DNA from: JADJNY01 sp046349615
GTDB taxonomy: Bacteria; Planctomycetota; UBA1135; GCA-002686595
Direction of reading: 5' to 3'
Length of the DNA: 64,000 nt
Assembly: GCA_046349615.1 (NCBI GenBank)
Contig: JAXMBZ010000004.1
Coordinates: 124,001 to 188,000, forward strand
A program made the position numbers and the translations under genes. The notes beneath the pieces are model-generated. The model did no database searches. It was given only the letters and a program-made list of their open reading frames with translations, and had not been told where the DNA came from. Positions 17,222 to 25,565 of this stretch are shown here, piece after piece; the stretch's first letter is position 1; each line of letters starts with the position of its first letter.

Positions 17222-18691
17222 TCAGGGTGCAGCGACTTCCTTCATCATCGCGATCGTGTAGGAGCTCGGACCGCTGGCCGACGCGCGCGGGAGGCCGGGC
17301 ATCGCAAGCGTCCCGGCCGTGACGCGCCGGTCCTGGTTGACGGTCATCTTCGTGTGACGTCCGCCGGAGTCGCGGTTGATCGCCACTTGGTTGCCGGCGG
17401 TCATGTTCCCGTTGACCGTGATCTGCAGCGAGCCGGACGCGTCGAGGTTGTTGTCGATGAAATTGTTCTCGGCGTACATGAACGCATCCATGCGGTTCAG
17501 CGTGCCGAAGGTCGGGTCGCCGAAGTAGATGTTCCCGCTGTCCGTGACGGACGGGTCCTTCAGCGTGATGAACGCGATGCCGTCCTTCGACGTGTTCTCG
17601 TAGAAGATGTTGTCCGAGATGTAGAGGTTGCCCTTGATCACGAACGTGACCTGGACGCCCGTCGTGTCGCCGGCCTTGATCTTGAACGACATCGCGGACT
17701 GGTTGTGCACCCAGAGGTTGCCGTCGATGTAGTAGACGATGCGGTTCCCCGACTGCGTGCCGTAGCCCGAGAGCGCCGGGTTGTTCAGCTGGATCGGGTT
17801 GCAGTCCGTGCCGTTCGAGGCCGAGTCCGCGTGCAGCGTCTGGTAGGGGTCCTCGAGGAAGTAGTCTTCCTTCGTGGTGGCCGCCCAGTTCGTGCGCCGG
17901 TCGCTCGGGTTCTTCCGGAAGATGTGCGCGCGGTTCGTCTTCGGCAGTTGGTACGCGCTGCCGCCCTGACCGGAGCTCGCGTAGGTCGCGCTCGCGAACT
18001 CCGTCGCGACCTTGACGTTCGCCGACACCGGGTAGTTCATCGCCGCGAGGTCCGGGATCGGCTGCGTGCCGCCGAGGACCGCGGAGCGGGCCCGGCCCGA
18101 GGCGTCCGGCAGGATCGAGCTCGAGGGGCCGGTGAAGCTGCGGAACGCGCGCGGGGTCCCGTCGACCGTCGCCGTGCCGCTGAAGGTGATCGAGTTGCCG
18201 CTGAACATGTCGCCGACGACGCGGTCCGCCTGGGAGCCGGTGCCGCCGAAGTTCATCGAGTAGGTCGGGCTGTTGCTCGTGTTGCCCGCGAAGATCGCGT
18301 TGTCGTACACACCGCCGGACGGCGCAGCGATGATCGCCTGGACCGCGCGCGTCACGTTGCCCTTCCGTCCGAAGCTCGTGATCGTCCACGTGCCCGAGTT
18401 GTTCACGGCCGTGCCCCAGTAGGAGCCGCCGCCGAACGACGTCGGCGAACCGGCGCTGCCGAGGCTCGCCGTCCCGCGCGCCGTCAGTTGCGCGAGCGCG
18501 GCGCTGACGCCGGACTCCGCCGCGTAGAGCGCCTCGGTGCGGTCGACCGCGGAGCCGATCTCCTTCTGGCTCGCGAGGCTCGCGCCGAGGATCGCGCCCG
18601 CGATCCCGGTGAGCGCCACGATCGAGATCAACGACATGAGGAGCGCGTTCCCCCGGCGCTCCTTCCTCCCAGCCTTCAACAGACGTTGCAT
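17222..18691 (-). CDS. PilX-like pilus/pseudopilus assembly protein
   Basis: A 489-residue protein starting MQRLLKAGRKERRGNALLM, with a single hydrophobic helix (SLISIVALTGIAGAILGAS) then TEALYAAESGVSAALAQL. This is the N-terminal pattern of PilX-type minor pilins of type IV pili and type II secretion. The long C-terminal part (about residues 100-489) is Gly/Asn/Ser-rich with beta-strand character (GSLQITVNGNMTAGNQVAIN) and probably forms an extracellular domain. It is third in the operon, 11 bp after the PilW-like gene and 5 bp before the HEAT gene. Much longer than classical PilX (about 200 residues). Confidence 0.75.
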   Translation of the reverse strand: MQRLLKAGRKERRGNALLMSLISIVALTGIAGAILGASLASQKEIGSAVDRTEALYAAESGVSAALAQLTARGTASLGSAGSPTSFGGGSYWGTAVNNSGTWTITSFGRKGNVTRAVQAIIAAPSGGVYDNAIFAGNTSNSPTYSMNFGGTGSQADRVVGDMFSGNSITFSGTATVDGTPRAFRSFTGPSSSILPDASGRARSAVLGGTQPIPDLAAMNYPVSANVKVATEFASATYASSGQGGSAYQLPKTNRAHIFRKNPSDRRTNWAATTKEDYFLEDPYQTLHADSASNGTDCNPIQLNNPALSGYGTQSGNRIVYYIDGNLWVHNQSAMSFKIKAGDTTGVQVTFVIKGNLYISDNIFYENTSKDGIAFITLKDPSVTDSGNIYFGDPTFGTLNRMDAFMYAENNFIDNNLDASGSLQITVNGNMTAGNQVAINRDSGGRHTKMTVNQDRRVTAGTLAMPGLPRASASGPSSYTIAMMKEVAAP

Positions 18692-18702
18692 GCCATCCCC
18701 TC

Positions 18703-19359
18703 TCAGTTGCGAACCTTGATGCTCGTGGACACCGTGTGCGTGATCGAACTGCCGTTCGCGTCGCGACCGACCAAGGTGAGGCGGATCGTGAGTTGATCTC
18801 CGCTGAGCACGAACGAGAGCCCGCGCTCGTCGGTCAGCCCGTTGCCGTTGTCGTCCGCGCCGTTCGGCGTCTCGCCTTCGAGGTACTCGCGCACTCCCCG
18901 GACGAGGATCGTGCTGCGCTCGCTCGCGAGCCCGACGTTGCGCGTCAGGACGATCGCGCCGTCGTCCGCGAACCCGTTCCCGTCGTTGTCGACCCCGTCG
19001 TTGCCGTCGTCCGTCAGGTACTGGAGGTCGATCCGGCTGCTGTTCCCCCACGTCACGGCGCCGGCGGCGTACGTGTTCGGTGTGCGGAAGGTCAGCGTCG
19101 AACTGCCGAGCGGCGCGGTCGGGTTCGGGGTGAGGCCGCCCGTGCCGCCCATCGCGAGTTCGTCCGCGATGCGATCGAGCGCGCGCTGGGCGCGGATCCC
19201 GAGCTGGTTCTGCGCCATCCCGGCCCGGTACGCGCGGTTTCCGCTCAGCGTCGTCAGACCGACCGACAGGAGCAGGAGCCCGAGGATCGCGGCGGAGACC
19301 GCGACCTCGACGAGCGTGAAGCCGCCGCGCCGGCGCGTGAGGGTTCGCGCGTGCCTCAT
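18703..19359 (-). CDS. PilW-like prepilin with Ca-binding-like loops
   Basis: A 218-residue prepilin: short basic leader, then RRRGGFTLVEVAVSAAILGL, with cleavage expected after Gly and the +5 Glu present. The C-terminal domain carries two Asp/Asn/Gly-rich loops, DNDGNGFADDG and ADDNGNGLTDERG, that resemble EF-hand or dockerin calcium loops (DxNxDGxx). The start overlaps the PilV-like gene stop by 4 bp (ATGA), so translation is coupled. It is probably a minor pseudopilin at the tip of a type II secretion or type IV pilus complex. No secretin or ATPase gene is in the window. Confidence 0.82.
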   Translation of the reverse strand: MRHARTLTRRRGGFTLVEVAVSAAILGLLLLSVGLTTLSGNRAYRAGMAQNQLGIRAQRALDRIADELAMGGTGGLTPNPTAPLGSSTLTFRTPNTYAAGAVTWGNSSRIDLQYLTDDGNDGVDNDGNGFADDGAIVLTRNVGLASERSTILVRGVREYLEGETPNGADDNGNGLTDERGLSFVLSGDQLTIRLTLVGRDANGSSITHTVSTSIKVRN

Positions 19360-19949
19360 CGGTTCACCAGCAGGGTCTGGAACGTCACGGTCCGCGGTCC
19401 TGCGACGCCGCTCCACGTGACTCGGATGCGGACGGGCAGCACGAGGTACGAGCCCGGCATCGCGCCGGCCGTGATCGCTCCGTCGCCGTTCAAGTCGCGG
19501 GGCATCCCGAGCGCCGCGTCGGTGACGGACTCGCTCAGCGCGCCCGCGCCGTTCGTCGGGAACTCGACCGCGCCCACGCTGGTCGAGCGCCCCGCGTGTT
19601 GAGCCGCCGCACGGTCCTCGTCCGAGAGACGCAGCCCGGGAACGTCGAACGACGCGCCGTGGCCGCGTCCCGCCCCGCCTGGGTCGTCCGAGTCGAGCGA
19701 GTTGTAGTTCGCGAAGATCTGGGAGAAGGTCCCGTTCTGCATCTGCTCCGCGAGCGCGCGCGCGGCCTGGTGCGCGACCATCGTCTCGCGGTTCGCTTCG
19801 ACGAGCTTCAAGCTCGCCGCGACCGCGCTCACCATGCCGAGCACTCCGACGACGAGCACGGCCGCGGAGATGGTGACCTCGAGGACCGTGAAGCCTCCGC
19901 GGTCAGCGGGTCGGGTGGTACGCCAGCGTCGATGGAGCAGCATGCGCAT
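19356..19949 (-). CDS. PilV-like prepilin
   Basis: A 197-residue prepilin with the motif DRGGFTVLEVTISAAVLVVGV, cleaved after the second Gly, and the expected Glu at +5. The remaining part contains 'RDLNGDGAITAGAMPG', which again looks like a dockerin/EF-hand calcium loop. It is the first gene of a four-gene unit (PilV-, PilW-, PilX-like, HEAT protein) on the minus strand. The next gene overlaps by ATGA. The function within the pilus is inferred from the N-terminal class only. Confidence 0.82.
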   Translation of the reverse strand: MRMLLHRRWRTTRPADRGGFTVLEVTISAAVLVVGVLGMVSAVAASLKLVEANRETMVAHQAARALAEQMQNGTFSQIFANYNSLDSDDPGGAGRGHGASFDVPGLRLSDEDRAAAQHAGRSTSVGAVEFPTNGAGALSESVTDAALGMPRDLNGDGAITAGAMPGSYLVLPVRIRVTWSGVAGPRTVTFQTLLVNR

Positions 19950-20082
19950 TCGAATGAGCCTCGCCCTGCCGCGAGGTGTACGGCTATCCTCATCGAATGC
20001 GACGTCCGCCTCGATTGAGGAAAAGCCTGAACTCGCTCCCGCTCGCTCTCACGCCACTCGTCGCCGCTGGAACTCCGTGCAC

Positions 20083-21141
20083 ATGAAGGTGGAAACCGTT
20101 GCCTGGGTCGGCTCGCTGCCTGGAAGCGTTCGCCTGATCGACCAGACCCGACTGCCCCTCGAACTCGTCCACGTGGAAACGACGGACGTCGAGGTCTTGC
20201 GCGACGCGATCTGCCGCCTCGTCGTCCGCGGCGCACCCGCGATCGGGGTCGCGGCCGCCTACGGGGTCGTGCTGGCCGTCCAACCGCACGCGGCGTCCGA
20301 CGCACGCGACGTGGCGGGACGCGCGGCGGAGGCGTGCGCGCGGCTCGTCAGCGCCCGGCCGACCGCGGTCAACCTCTCCTGGGCCGTCGAGCGCATGCTG
20401 CGGCGCACGAAGCTCGAGCACGAGCGCGGCGCGAGCGGCGCGCGCCTCGTCGAGGCGCTGCTCGAGGAAGCGCGCGCCGTCCACGCCGAGGATGCCGCCG
20501 CCTGCAGGCGCATGGGCGAGCACGGCGCGGGCCTCCTGCGCGACGGCTGCACCGTGCTCACGCACTGCAACGCCGGCGCGCTCGCCACCGGCGGGATGGG
20601 GACCGCGCTCGCCCCCATCTACGTCGCCCGCGAGCGCGGCCTCTCGGTGCGCGTCTTCGCCGACGAAACCCGGCCGCTCCTGCAGGGCGCTCGCTTGACG
20701 GCGTGGGAGCTCGCCGAGTCGGGCGTCGACGTCACGCTGATCACGGACAACATGGCCGCGCGCGTGTTCGGCGAGGGCCGCATCGACGCCGTGCTCGTCG
20801 GCGCGGATCGGATCGCACGCAACGGAGACGTGTGCAACAAGATCGGGACGTACGGCGTCGCGATCCTCGCGCGGACGCACGGCGTCCCGTTCTACGTCGT
20901 CGCGCCGCGGTCGACCTTCGACCCGCGCGTCGCCGACGGCCGCGGCATCCCCATCGAGGAGCGGGCGCCCGAGGAGGTCACGGAGGGCTTCGGTCGCCGC
21001 ACCGCGCCCCGCGGGGTGCGCGTCTACAACCCGGCCTTCGACGTGACGCCGGCGCGCTACGTGACCGCGATCGTGACCGAGGCGGGCATCGTGCACGCTC
21101 CCGACGAGGCCGGGATCGGGCGGATCCTCGCCCTGCCGTAG
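20083..21141 (+). CDS. mtnA: S-methyl-5-thioribose-1-phosphate isomerase
   Basis: A 352-residue enzyme of the methionine salvage pathway that converts methylthioribose-1-phosphate to methylthioribulose-1-phosphate. It belongs to the eIF2B-like isomerases and has the full set of motifs: VVRGAPAIGVAAAYG, AVNLSWAVERM, THCNAGALATGG (catalytic Cys region), DETRPLLQGARLTAWEL, and GADRIARNGDVCNKIGTY with the catalytic Asp. It stands alone; no other mtn gene lies nearby. The frame extends about 250 bp upstream, but the family's usual N-terminus fits the ATG at 20083. Confidence 0.95.
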   Translation: MKVETVAWVGSLPGSVRLIDQTRLPLELVHVETTDVEVLRDAICRLVVRGAPAIGVAAAYGVVLAVQPHAASDARDVAGRAAEACARLVSARPTAVNLSWAVERMLRRTKLEHERGASGARLVEALLEEARAVHAEDAAACRRMGEHGAGLLRDGCTVLTHCNAGALATGGMGTALAPIYVARERGLSVRVFADETRPLLQGARLTAWELAESGVDVTLITDNMAARVFGEGRIDAVLVGADRIARNGDVCNKIGTYGVAILARTHGVPFYVVAPRSTFDPRVADGRGIPIEERAPEEVTEGFGRRTAPRGVRVYNPAFDVTPARYVTAIVTEAGIVHAPDEAGIGRILALP

Positions 21142-21307
21142 CCCGGCGCGCACGCCTCACGCGGCGCCTCCGCCGTGGAGGACGCGCTGGGCGCGCCGAG
21201 CGAACTCCGGCGTCCGCTTCAGATCGGGACCGCGCGCGGTCGATCGTCTGGACTCCAGAGTGTGGGCACGACGTTCGCGGCCCCGCCCCCCAACCGAGAG
21301 CGACTCC

Positions 21308-21529
21308 ATGAGCTCCACGCGCAAGAAGACCACCCCCGCCAAGGCCACGACCCAGTTCAGCGAGGAGGAGGACGGCCGCAAATCCGCCCTCCGCCCCGAC
21401 GAGATGCCGGCGGACGTGCTCGAGTTCATCACCGCGATCGACGACTACAAGCGCGCGCACCAGCGGCCGTTCCCGACGTGGAGCGAAGTGCTCGAGGTGC
21501 TGAAGTCGCTCGGCTACCAGCGCGCGTGA
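21308..21529 (+). CDS. Small conserved protein, function unknown
   Basis: A 73-residue acidic protein. The first 30 residues are Lys/Thr-rich and disordered; the rest reads ADVLEFITAIDDYKR, PFPTWSEVLEVLKSLGY and is probably two or three helices. I recall similar small proteins with this 'FITAIDDYKR...PFPTWSEVLEVLKSLGY' core in planctomycetes, with no known role. The Pro-Thr-Trp-Ser-Glu-Val helix start resembles small helix-turn-helix proteins but is not diagnostic. Start chosen at 21308 because residues upstream are Arg/Pro-rich. It converges on glyA with 9 bp between stops. Confidence 0.7.
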   Translation: MSSTRKKTTPAKATTQFSEEEDGRKSALRPDEMPADVLEFITAIDDYKRAHQRPFPTWSEVLEVLKSLGYQRA

Positions 21530-21538
21530 GCGCCGCCG

Positions 21539-22795
21539 TCAGGCGTGCACGACGCGCGCGGCTTCCCCGTAGATCGGGAACGCGCGCGTGAGCTCGCCGA
21601 CCTCGCCGCGGATCCGCCGCGAGAGCGCTTCGTCGCCGGGCTTCGACAGCACGTCGGCGATCCAGCCGCCCATTCGACGGACCTCCGCGACGCCGAGTCC
21701 GCGCGACGTGATCGCCGCCGTGCCGAGCCGGATGCCCGAGGCCTCCATCGGCGGACGCGCGTCGTACGGGATCAGGTTCTTGTTGCACGTCAGGTCGACC
21801 GCGTGGAGCAGGTCCTCGGCCTGCTTCCCCGAGAGCCCCTTCGAGTTCACGTCGACGAGCATCAGGTGGTTGTCGGTGCCGCCGGAGACGATCCGCAACC
21901 CGCGGGAAGCGAGCGTCTCGGCGAGCGCGCGCGCGTTCTCGACGACGTGCTTCTGATAGACGACGAACTCGGGGCTCGCGGCCTCGCGGAGCGCGATGGC
22001 CTTCGCTGCGATCACGTGCATCAGCGGTCCGCCCTGTCCGCCCGGGAAGACCGTGCTGTTCACCTGCTTGATCGTGTCCGGACCGCACAACACCATCCCG
22101 CCGCGCGGCCCGCGAAGCGTCTTGTGCGTCGTGAGCGTGACGACGTCCGCATGCCCGACCGGCGTCGGATGCACCTTCGCGGCGACGAGGCCCGCGATGT
22201 GCGCCATGTCGACGAAGAGCTTCGCCCCGACCTCGCGCGCGATCGACGCGAAGGCCGGGAAGTCGAGGGTGCGCGAATACGCGGACGCGCCCGCGAGCAG
22301 CACCTTCGGGCGCACGGCGAGTGCTTTCTCGCGCACGCGGTCCATGTCGATGCGCTCGGTGCCCTTCTCCACGCCGTACGAGTGGATCTCGTAGAAGAGC
22401 CCCGAGAAGTTCTTCGGGTGCCCGTGCGAGAGGTGGCCGCCGTGGTCGAGCGACATCGCGAGCAGCTTGTCGCGCGGCTCGAGCAGCGCCATGAGCGCGG
22501 CGATGTTCGCCTGCGTGCCGCTGTGCGGTTGTACGTTGACGTGCGTGCAGCCGAACAACGCCTTCGCGCGCTCGCGCGCGAGGTCCTCGACCACGTCGAC
22601 GTGCTCGCAGCCGCCGTAGTAACGGCGCCCAGGGTAGCCCTCGGCGTACTTGTTCGTCAGCACGCTGCCCATCGCGGCCATGACCTCGCGCGAGGCGTGG
22701 TTCTCCGAGGCGATGAGCTCGAGCTGCGTCTCCTGCCGCCGGCGCTCGGCTTCGATGGCGGTCCAAACGGGCTCGTCCTGGAATCGTGCGTTCAT
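21539..22795 (-). CDS. glyA: Serine hydroxymethyltransferase
   Basis: A 418-residue PLP enzyme interconverting serine and glycine with tetrahydrofolate, the main source of one-carbon units. Motifs: LIASENHASREVMAAMGSVLTNKYAEGYPGRRYYGG at the N-terminus (given here as its standard span, residues 27-62), HSGTQANIAA, DMAHIAGLVA, and the PLP lysine in TTHKTLRGPRGG (about K225). Length is typical. It starts 19 bp after the MORN-type lipoprotein gene and is probably in the same transcript. It ends convergently with the small protein gene. Confidence 0.96.
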   Translation of the reverse strand: MNARFQDEPVWTAIEAERRRQETQLELIASENHASREVMAAMGSVLTNKYAEGYPGRRYYGGCEHVDVVEDLARERAKALFGCTHVNVQPHSGTQANIAALMALLEPRDKLLAMSLDHGGHLSHGHPKNFSGLFYEIHSYGVEKGTERIDMDRVREKALAVRPKVLLAGASAYSRTLDFPAFASIAREVGAKLFVDMAHIAGLVAAKVHPTPVGHADVVTLTTHKTLRGPRGGMVLCGPDTIKQVNSTVFPGGQGGPLMHVIAAKAIALREAASPEFVVYQKHVVENARALAETLASRGLRIVSGGTDNHLMLVDVNSKGLSGKQAEDLLHAVDLTCNKNLIPYDARPPMEASGIRLGTAAITSRGLGVAEVRRMGGWIADVLSKPGDEALSRRIRGEVGELTRAFPIYGEAARVVHA

Positions 22796-22814
22796 CGTGG
22801 GGTTCCTCGGCACG

Positions 22815-23777
22815 TCACTTCGATGTCGACTGGGGCAAGGGGCCGGTGCGGACGTCGTTCTCGTAGAGGCCGCTCTCCTCCGCATCGAGCACGCCGTCCT
22901 CCTTCCAGTACCGCCACTCGCCCACGCGCTTGCCCTCCACGAAGCGCCCTTGGCTCTGGAGCTGCTTGCTCGGATACCAGGCGCTCGCGTCGCCGTGCTG
23001 GACTCCTGCGTGGAAGCCGCATTGCCGGAGCATGACGCCCTCGGGCGTCCAGACGGTCCAGAGCCCTTCGTGCTTGCCGTGGTCGAACGCGCCCTCCTTC
23101 TCGAGGAGGCCGTTCGGATGCCAGCTCTTCCACGGGCCGTGTTGGACGCCGTCCACGTAGCCGCCCTCGGAGGACTTCTGTCCGTTGTCGTGCCACGACG
23201 TCCAGGGGCCGACCTGCTGGCCCGCCGCATAGTCGCCTTCGCGGAGCTTGGCGCCGTTCGGGTGGTATTCGACGACGTGCCCGTCGAGCGCGCCCGCGAC
23301 GTAGGTCACGCTGCGGAACGGTTTGCCGTCGGGGTACCACTCTTCGCAGAGTCCACTCTCGACGCCCGCGACGTAGGTCACCTTTCGCGCGACCTGGCCG
23401 TTGTCGTGCCACTCCGTGACGGGGCCGTCGAGCTTGTCGGCGACGAAGTGCGCCTCGTTCTGCTTCTGACCATTGGGGTGGTACGCGGTCCAGAGCCCGA
23501 CGTGCAGGCCGCCCGCGTACTCGCCCTGCGAGGCCATCTGGCCGTTCTCGTACCACGCGGTCCACACGCCCTCCGGCTTGCCGTTCCGGATCGTCCCTTC
23601 CGAACGCTTCTTCGTCTTCGCAGCGTCGTGGTATTCGACGTAGGGGCCGTCGGCCGGGACCGCGGGCGCGGAGTAGCGCTCGGGAGGCGGCGGAGGCTTG
23701 GGATCGTCGCAGCCGGCGAGGTAGAGGACGGGCGTGAGGACGAGGAGCAGTCGAGCGCTCGGACGCATGCGGAACAT
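22815..23777 (-). CDS. MORN-variant (YwqK-like) repeat lipoprotein
   Basis: A 320-residue lipoprotein (LLLVLTPVLYLAGC) followed by a Pro-rich linker and about eleven copies of a 23-residue repeat of the type 'GxWxxWxxNGQxxxEGxYxxGxxxG', for example GVWTAWYENGQMASQGEY and GPWTSWHDNGQKSSEGGY. These MORN-variant repeats form an elongated beta sheet. Databases often label such proteins toxin-antitoxin YwqK antitoxin, but no partner toxin lies here. Cell-surface or periplasmic placement is clear; the ligand is not. A second Met at 23768 is a possible start. It is upstream of glyA with 19 bp between. Confidence 0.82.
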   Translation of the reverse strand: MFRMRPSARLLLVLTPVLYLAGCDDPKPPPPPERYSAPAVPADGPYVEYHDAAKTKKRSEGTIRNGKPEGVWTAWYENGQMASQGEYAGGLHVGLWTAYHPNGQKQNEAHFVADKLDGPVTEWHDNGQVARKVTYVAGVESGLCEEWYPDGKPFRSVTYVAGALDGHVVEYHPNGAKLREGDYAAGQQVGPWTSWHDNGQKSSEGGYVDGVQHGPWKSWHPNGLLEKEGAFDHGKHEGLWTVWTPEGVMLRQCGFHAGVQHGDASAWYPSKQLQSQGRFVEGKRVGEWRYWKEDGVLDAEESGLYENDVRTGPLPQSTSK

Positions 23778-23879
23778 CGGGGCGAGGATACCACCGCCCG
23801 AGGCGAAGACCCACCCCGCGCGGAGGGGTGCACTCCCTGCGTGCCTGCGCCCGAGCGCGAGGGCACACTGGAGGAGGTC

Positions 23880-25385
23880 ATGAAGCGCGTATCGGCCTGC
23901 CTCCTCGCGGCGGCGCTCCTCGGGTGCTCGCGCCCGCCGGAACGCTGGAACGTCCTCCTCGTCACGCTCGACACCACGCGCGCGGACTACCTCAGCGCCT
24001 ACGGCGGGCCCCCGGGCATCACGCCGAACCTGGACGCCCTCGCGGCCGAGGGTGCGCGCTTCGACCTCGCGATCAGCACGGCCGCGGTGACGCCCGTCGC
24101 GCACGCCTCGATCCTGACCGGCCTCGAGAACATGGAGCACGGTGTGCGCGTGCTCAGCGCGGGGAGCGGCTTCCGCCTCGCGGCCGACACGCCGACGCTG
24201 GCGACCGTGCTCCACGGCGCGGGCTGGAACACGGCGGCGGTGCACAGTGCGTTTCCCGTCTCGTCGCACTTCGGCTTCCAGCACGGCTTCGACGCGTTCG
24301 AGAGCCTCGAAGGGAAGGTGACGCACGCCGCGAAGGGCGACGTGTGGGACGTGTCGACGCTGCAGCGGCGCTCGGACGACACGACGCAGCGGGTGCTCGC
24401 CCGCCTCGCCGGCGAACGCGAGCCGTGGTTCCTCTGGATCCACTACTGGGATCCGCACGACGACGTGCTCGTCCCGCCCGCCGAGGCCCTCGTCCCCGGG
24501 CTCCCGCTGCTGCCGGACGGACGGCCGCGCGCCGGGCGCGAGCTCTACGCGAACGAGCTCCACTACGTCGACCAGCAGTTCGGGCGCGTCGTCGCGGACC
24601 TGAAGACGCGCGGCGAATGGGACCGGACGATCGTCGTCGTCATCGCGGATCACGGAGAAGGGCTCGGCGACCACGGGTGGGAACACCACCGCATCGTCTA
24701 CCAGGAGCAGGTCCGGGTCCCGCTCCTCGTCCGCGTCCCGGGGCTCCCCGCGCGCGCCGTGCCGGAGCTCGTGCGCAACACCGACGTCTGTCCGACCGTG
24801 CTCGACTACCTCGGCCTCGAGAGCCCGCGCCGCGGGCGCGGTCGCACGCTGCGGCCGCTGCTCGAAGGGCGCGCCGACGCCCCGCGCACCGCGTACTTCG
24901 ACCAGATCAACGGCTACGACTCGAACGCGGGGCTCGTGCGCAACCGCCCGAAGGACGCGTTCCTCTACGGAGCGATGGACCGGCGGTGGAAGCTCATCTG
25001 GCGGCCCGAGTTCATCGAGGACAGCGAGCTCTACGACCTCGAGCACGACCCGCACGAGGAGCACAACCTCTTCCGCTCCCAGCCCGAGCGTGTGGCGGAG
25101 CTCGGGCGGGTGCTCGCGGAGCGCAACGGTTGGGTCCTCGGGCCCTTCCCCGCCTCCGCGGCCACGGAGGGCGACGGAGCCGAGCGCGCGCTGACCGGGC
25201 TCGGCTACGTCTCGGGCGCGTCCTCCTCGATGGAGGCGTCGGATTGGGGCTGGGTTTGCCCCGTCCACCGGAGCACCGTGCGCGAGGAACGGGTGCGCTG
25301 CCCGGACTGCGGTGCGGCTCCCCTCCTGGCTCGACGGAGGTCTTCGTCCGAATCCGGGGCTGCGGAATCGAAGCCACCACGGTAG
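23880..25385 (+). CDS. Sulfatase-like hydrolase lipoprotein with C-terminal zinc ribbon
   Basis: A 501-residue alkaline-phosphatase-superfamily enzyme. It has a lipoprotein leader (LLAAALLGC), metal motif VTLDTTRADYLSAYG with Asp31, a second metal site in IADHGEGLGDHGWEHH, and LYDLEHDPHEEHN. The nucleophile position, Cys or Ser in C-x-P-x-R sulfatases, is Thr71 (TPVAHASILTG), so it is not a formylglycine sulfatase and may cleave phosphate esters. After about residue 450 a short tail carries CPVHRSTVREERVRCPDCG, a CxxH...CxxC zinc ribbon like the heavy-metal-binding domain. The start has GGAGGAGG before it. Divergent from the MORN lipoprotein gene. Confidence 0.85.
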   Translation: MKRVSACLLAAALLGCSRPPERWNVLLVTLDTTRADYLSAYGGPPGITPNLDALAAEGARFDLAISTAAVTPVAHASILTGLENMEHGVRVLSAGSGFRLAADTPTLATVLHGAGWNTAAVHSAFPVSSHFGFQHGFDAFESLEGKVTHAAKGDVWDVSTLQRRSDDTTQRVLARLAGEREPWFLWIHYWDPHDDVLVPPAEALVPGLPLLPDGRPRAGRELYANELHYVDQQFGRVVADLKTRGEWDRTIVVVIADHGEGLGDHGWEHHRIVYQEQVRVPLLVRVPGLPARAVPELVRNTDVCPTVLDYLGLESPRRGRGRTLRPLLEGRADAPRTAYFDQINGYDSNAGLVRNRPKDAFLYGAMDRRWKLIWRPEFIEDSELYDLEHDPHEEHNLFRSQPERVAELGRVLAERNGWVLGPFPASAATEGDGAERALTGLGYVSGASSSMEASDWGWVCPVHRSTVREERVRCPDCGAAPLLARRRSSSESGAAESKPPR

Positions 25386-25565
25386 GCTTTCGGGGAAGTA
25401 CCGAGGCGCACGGAATCGCCGTCCAGGGGGGCGGCTGGTCGTGCCTCGAGACCAGCGATGGAGCTTTCGCGGCCTTTGGACGGGTCCGGGAACTTCGTCG
25501 CGCTCCCACCCGTCCAGGAACGACCGAACGATCCGTTCGGCGGCCCTCAACCCACTCGGATCCCC

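Noticed and set aside
22815..23777. A YwqK toxin-antitoxin pair
   Set aside because: The protein is a lipoprotein with MORN-variant repeats and no toxin gene lies next to it.
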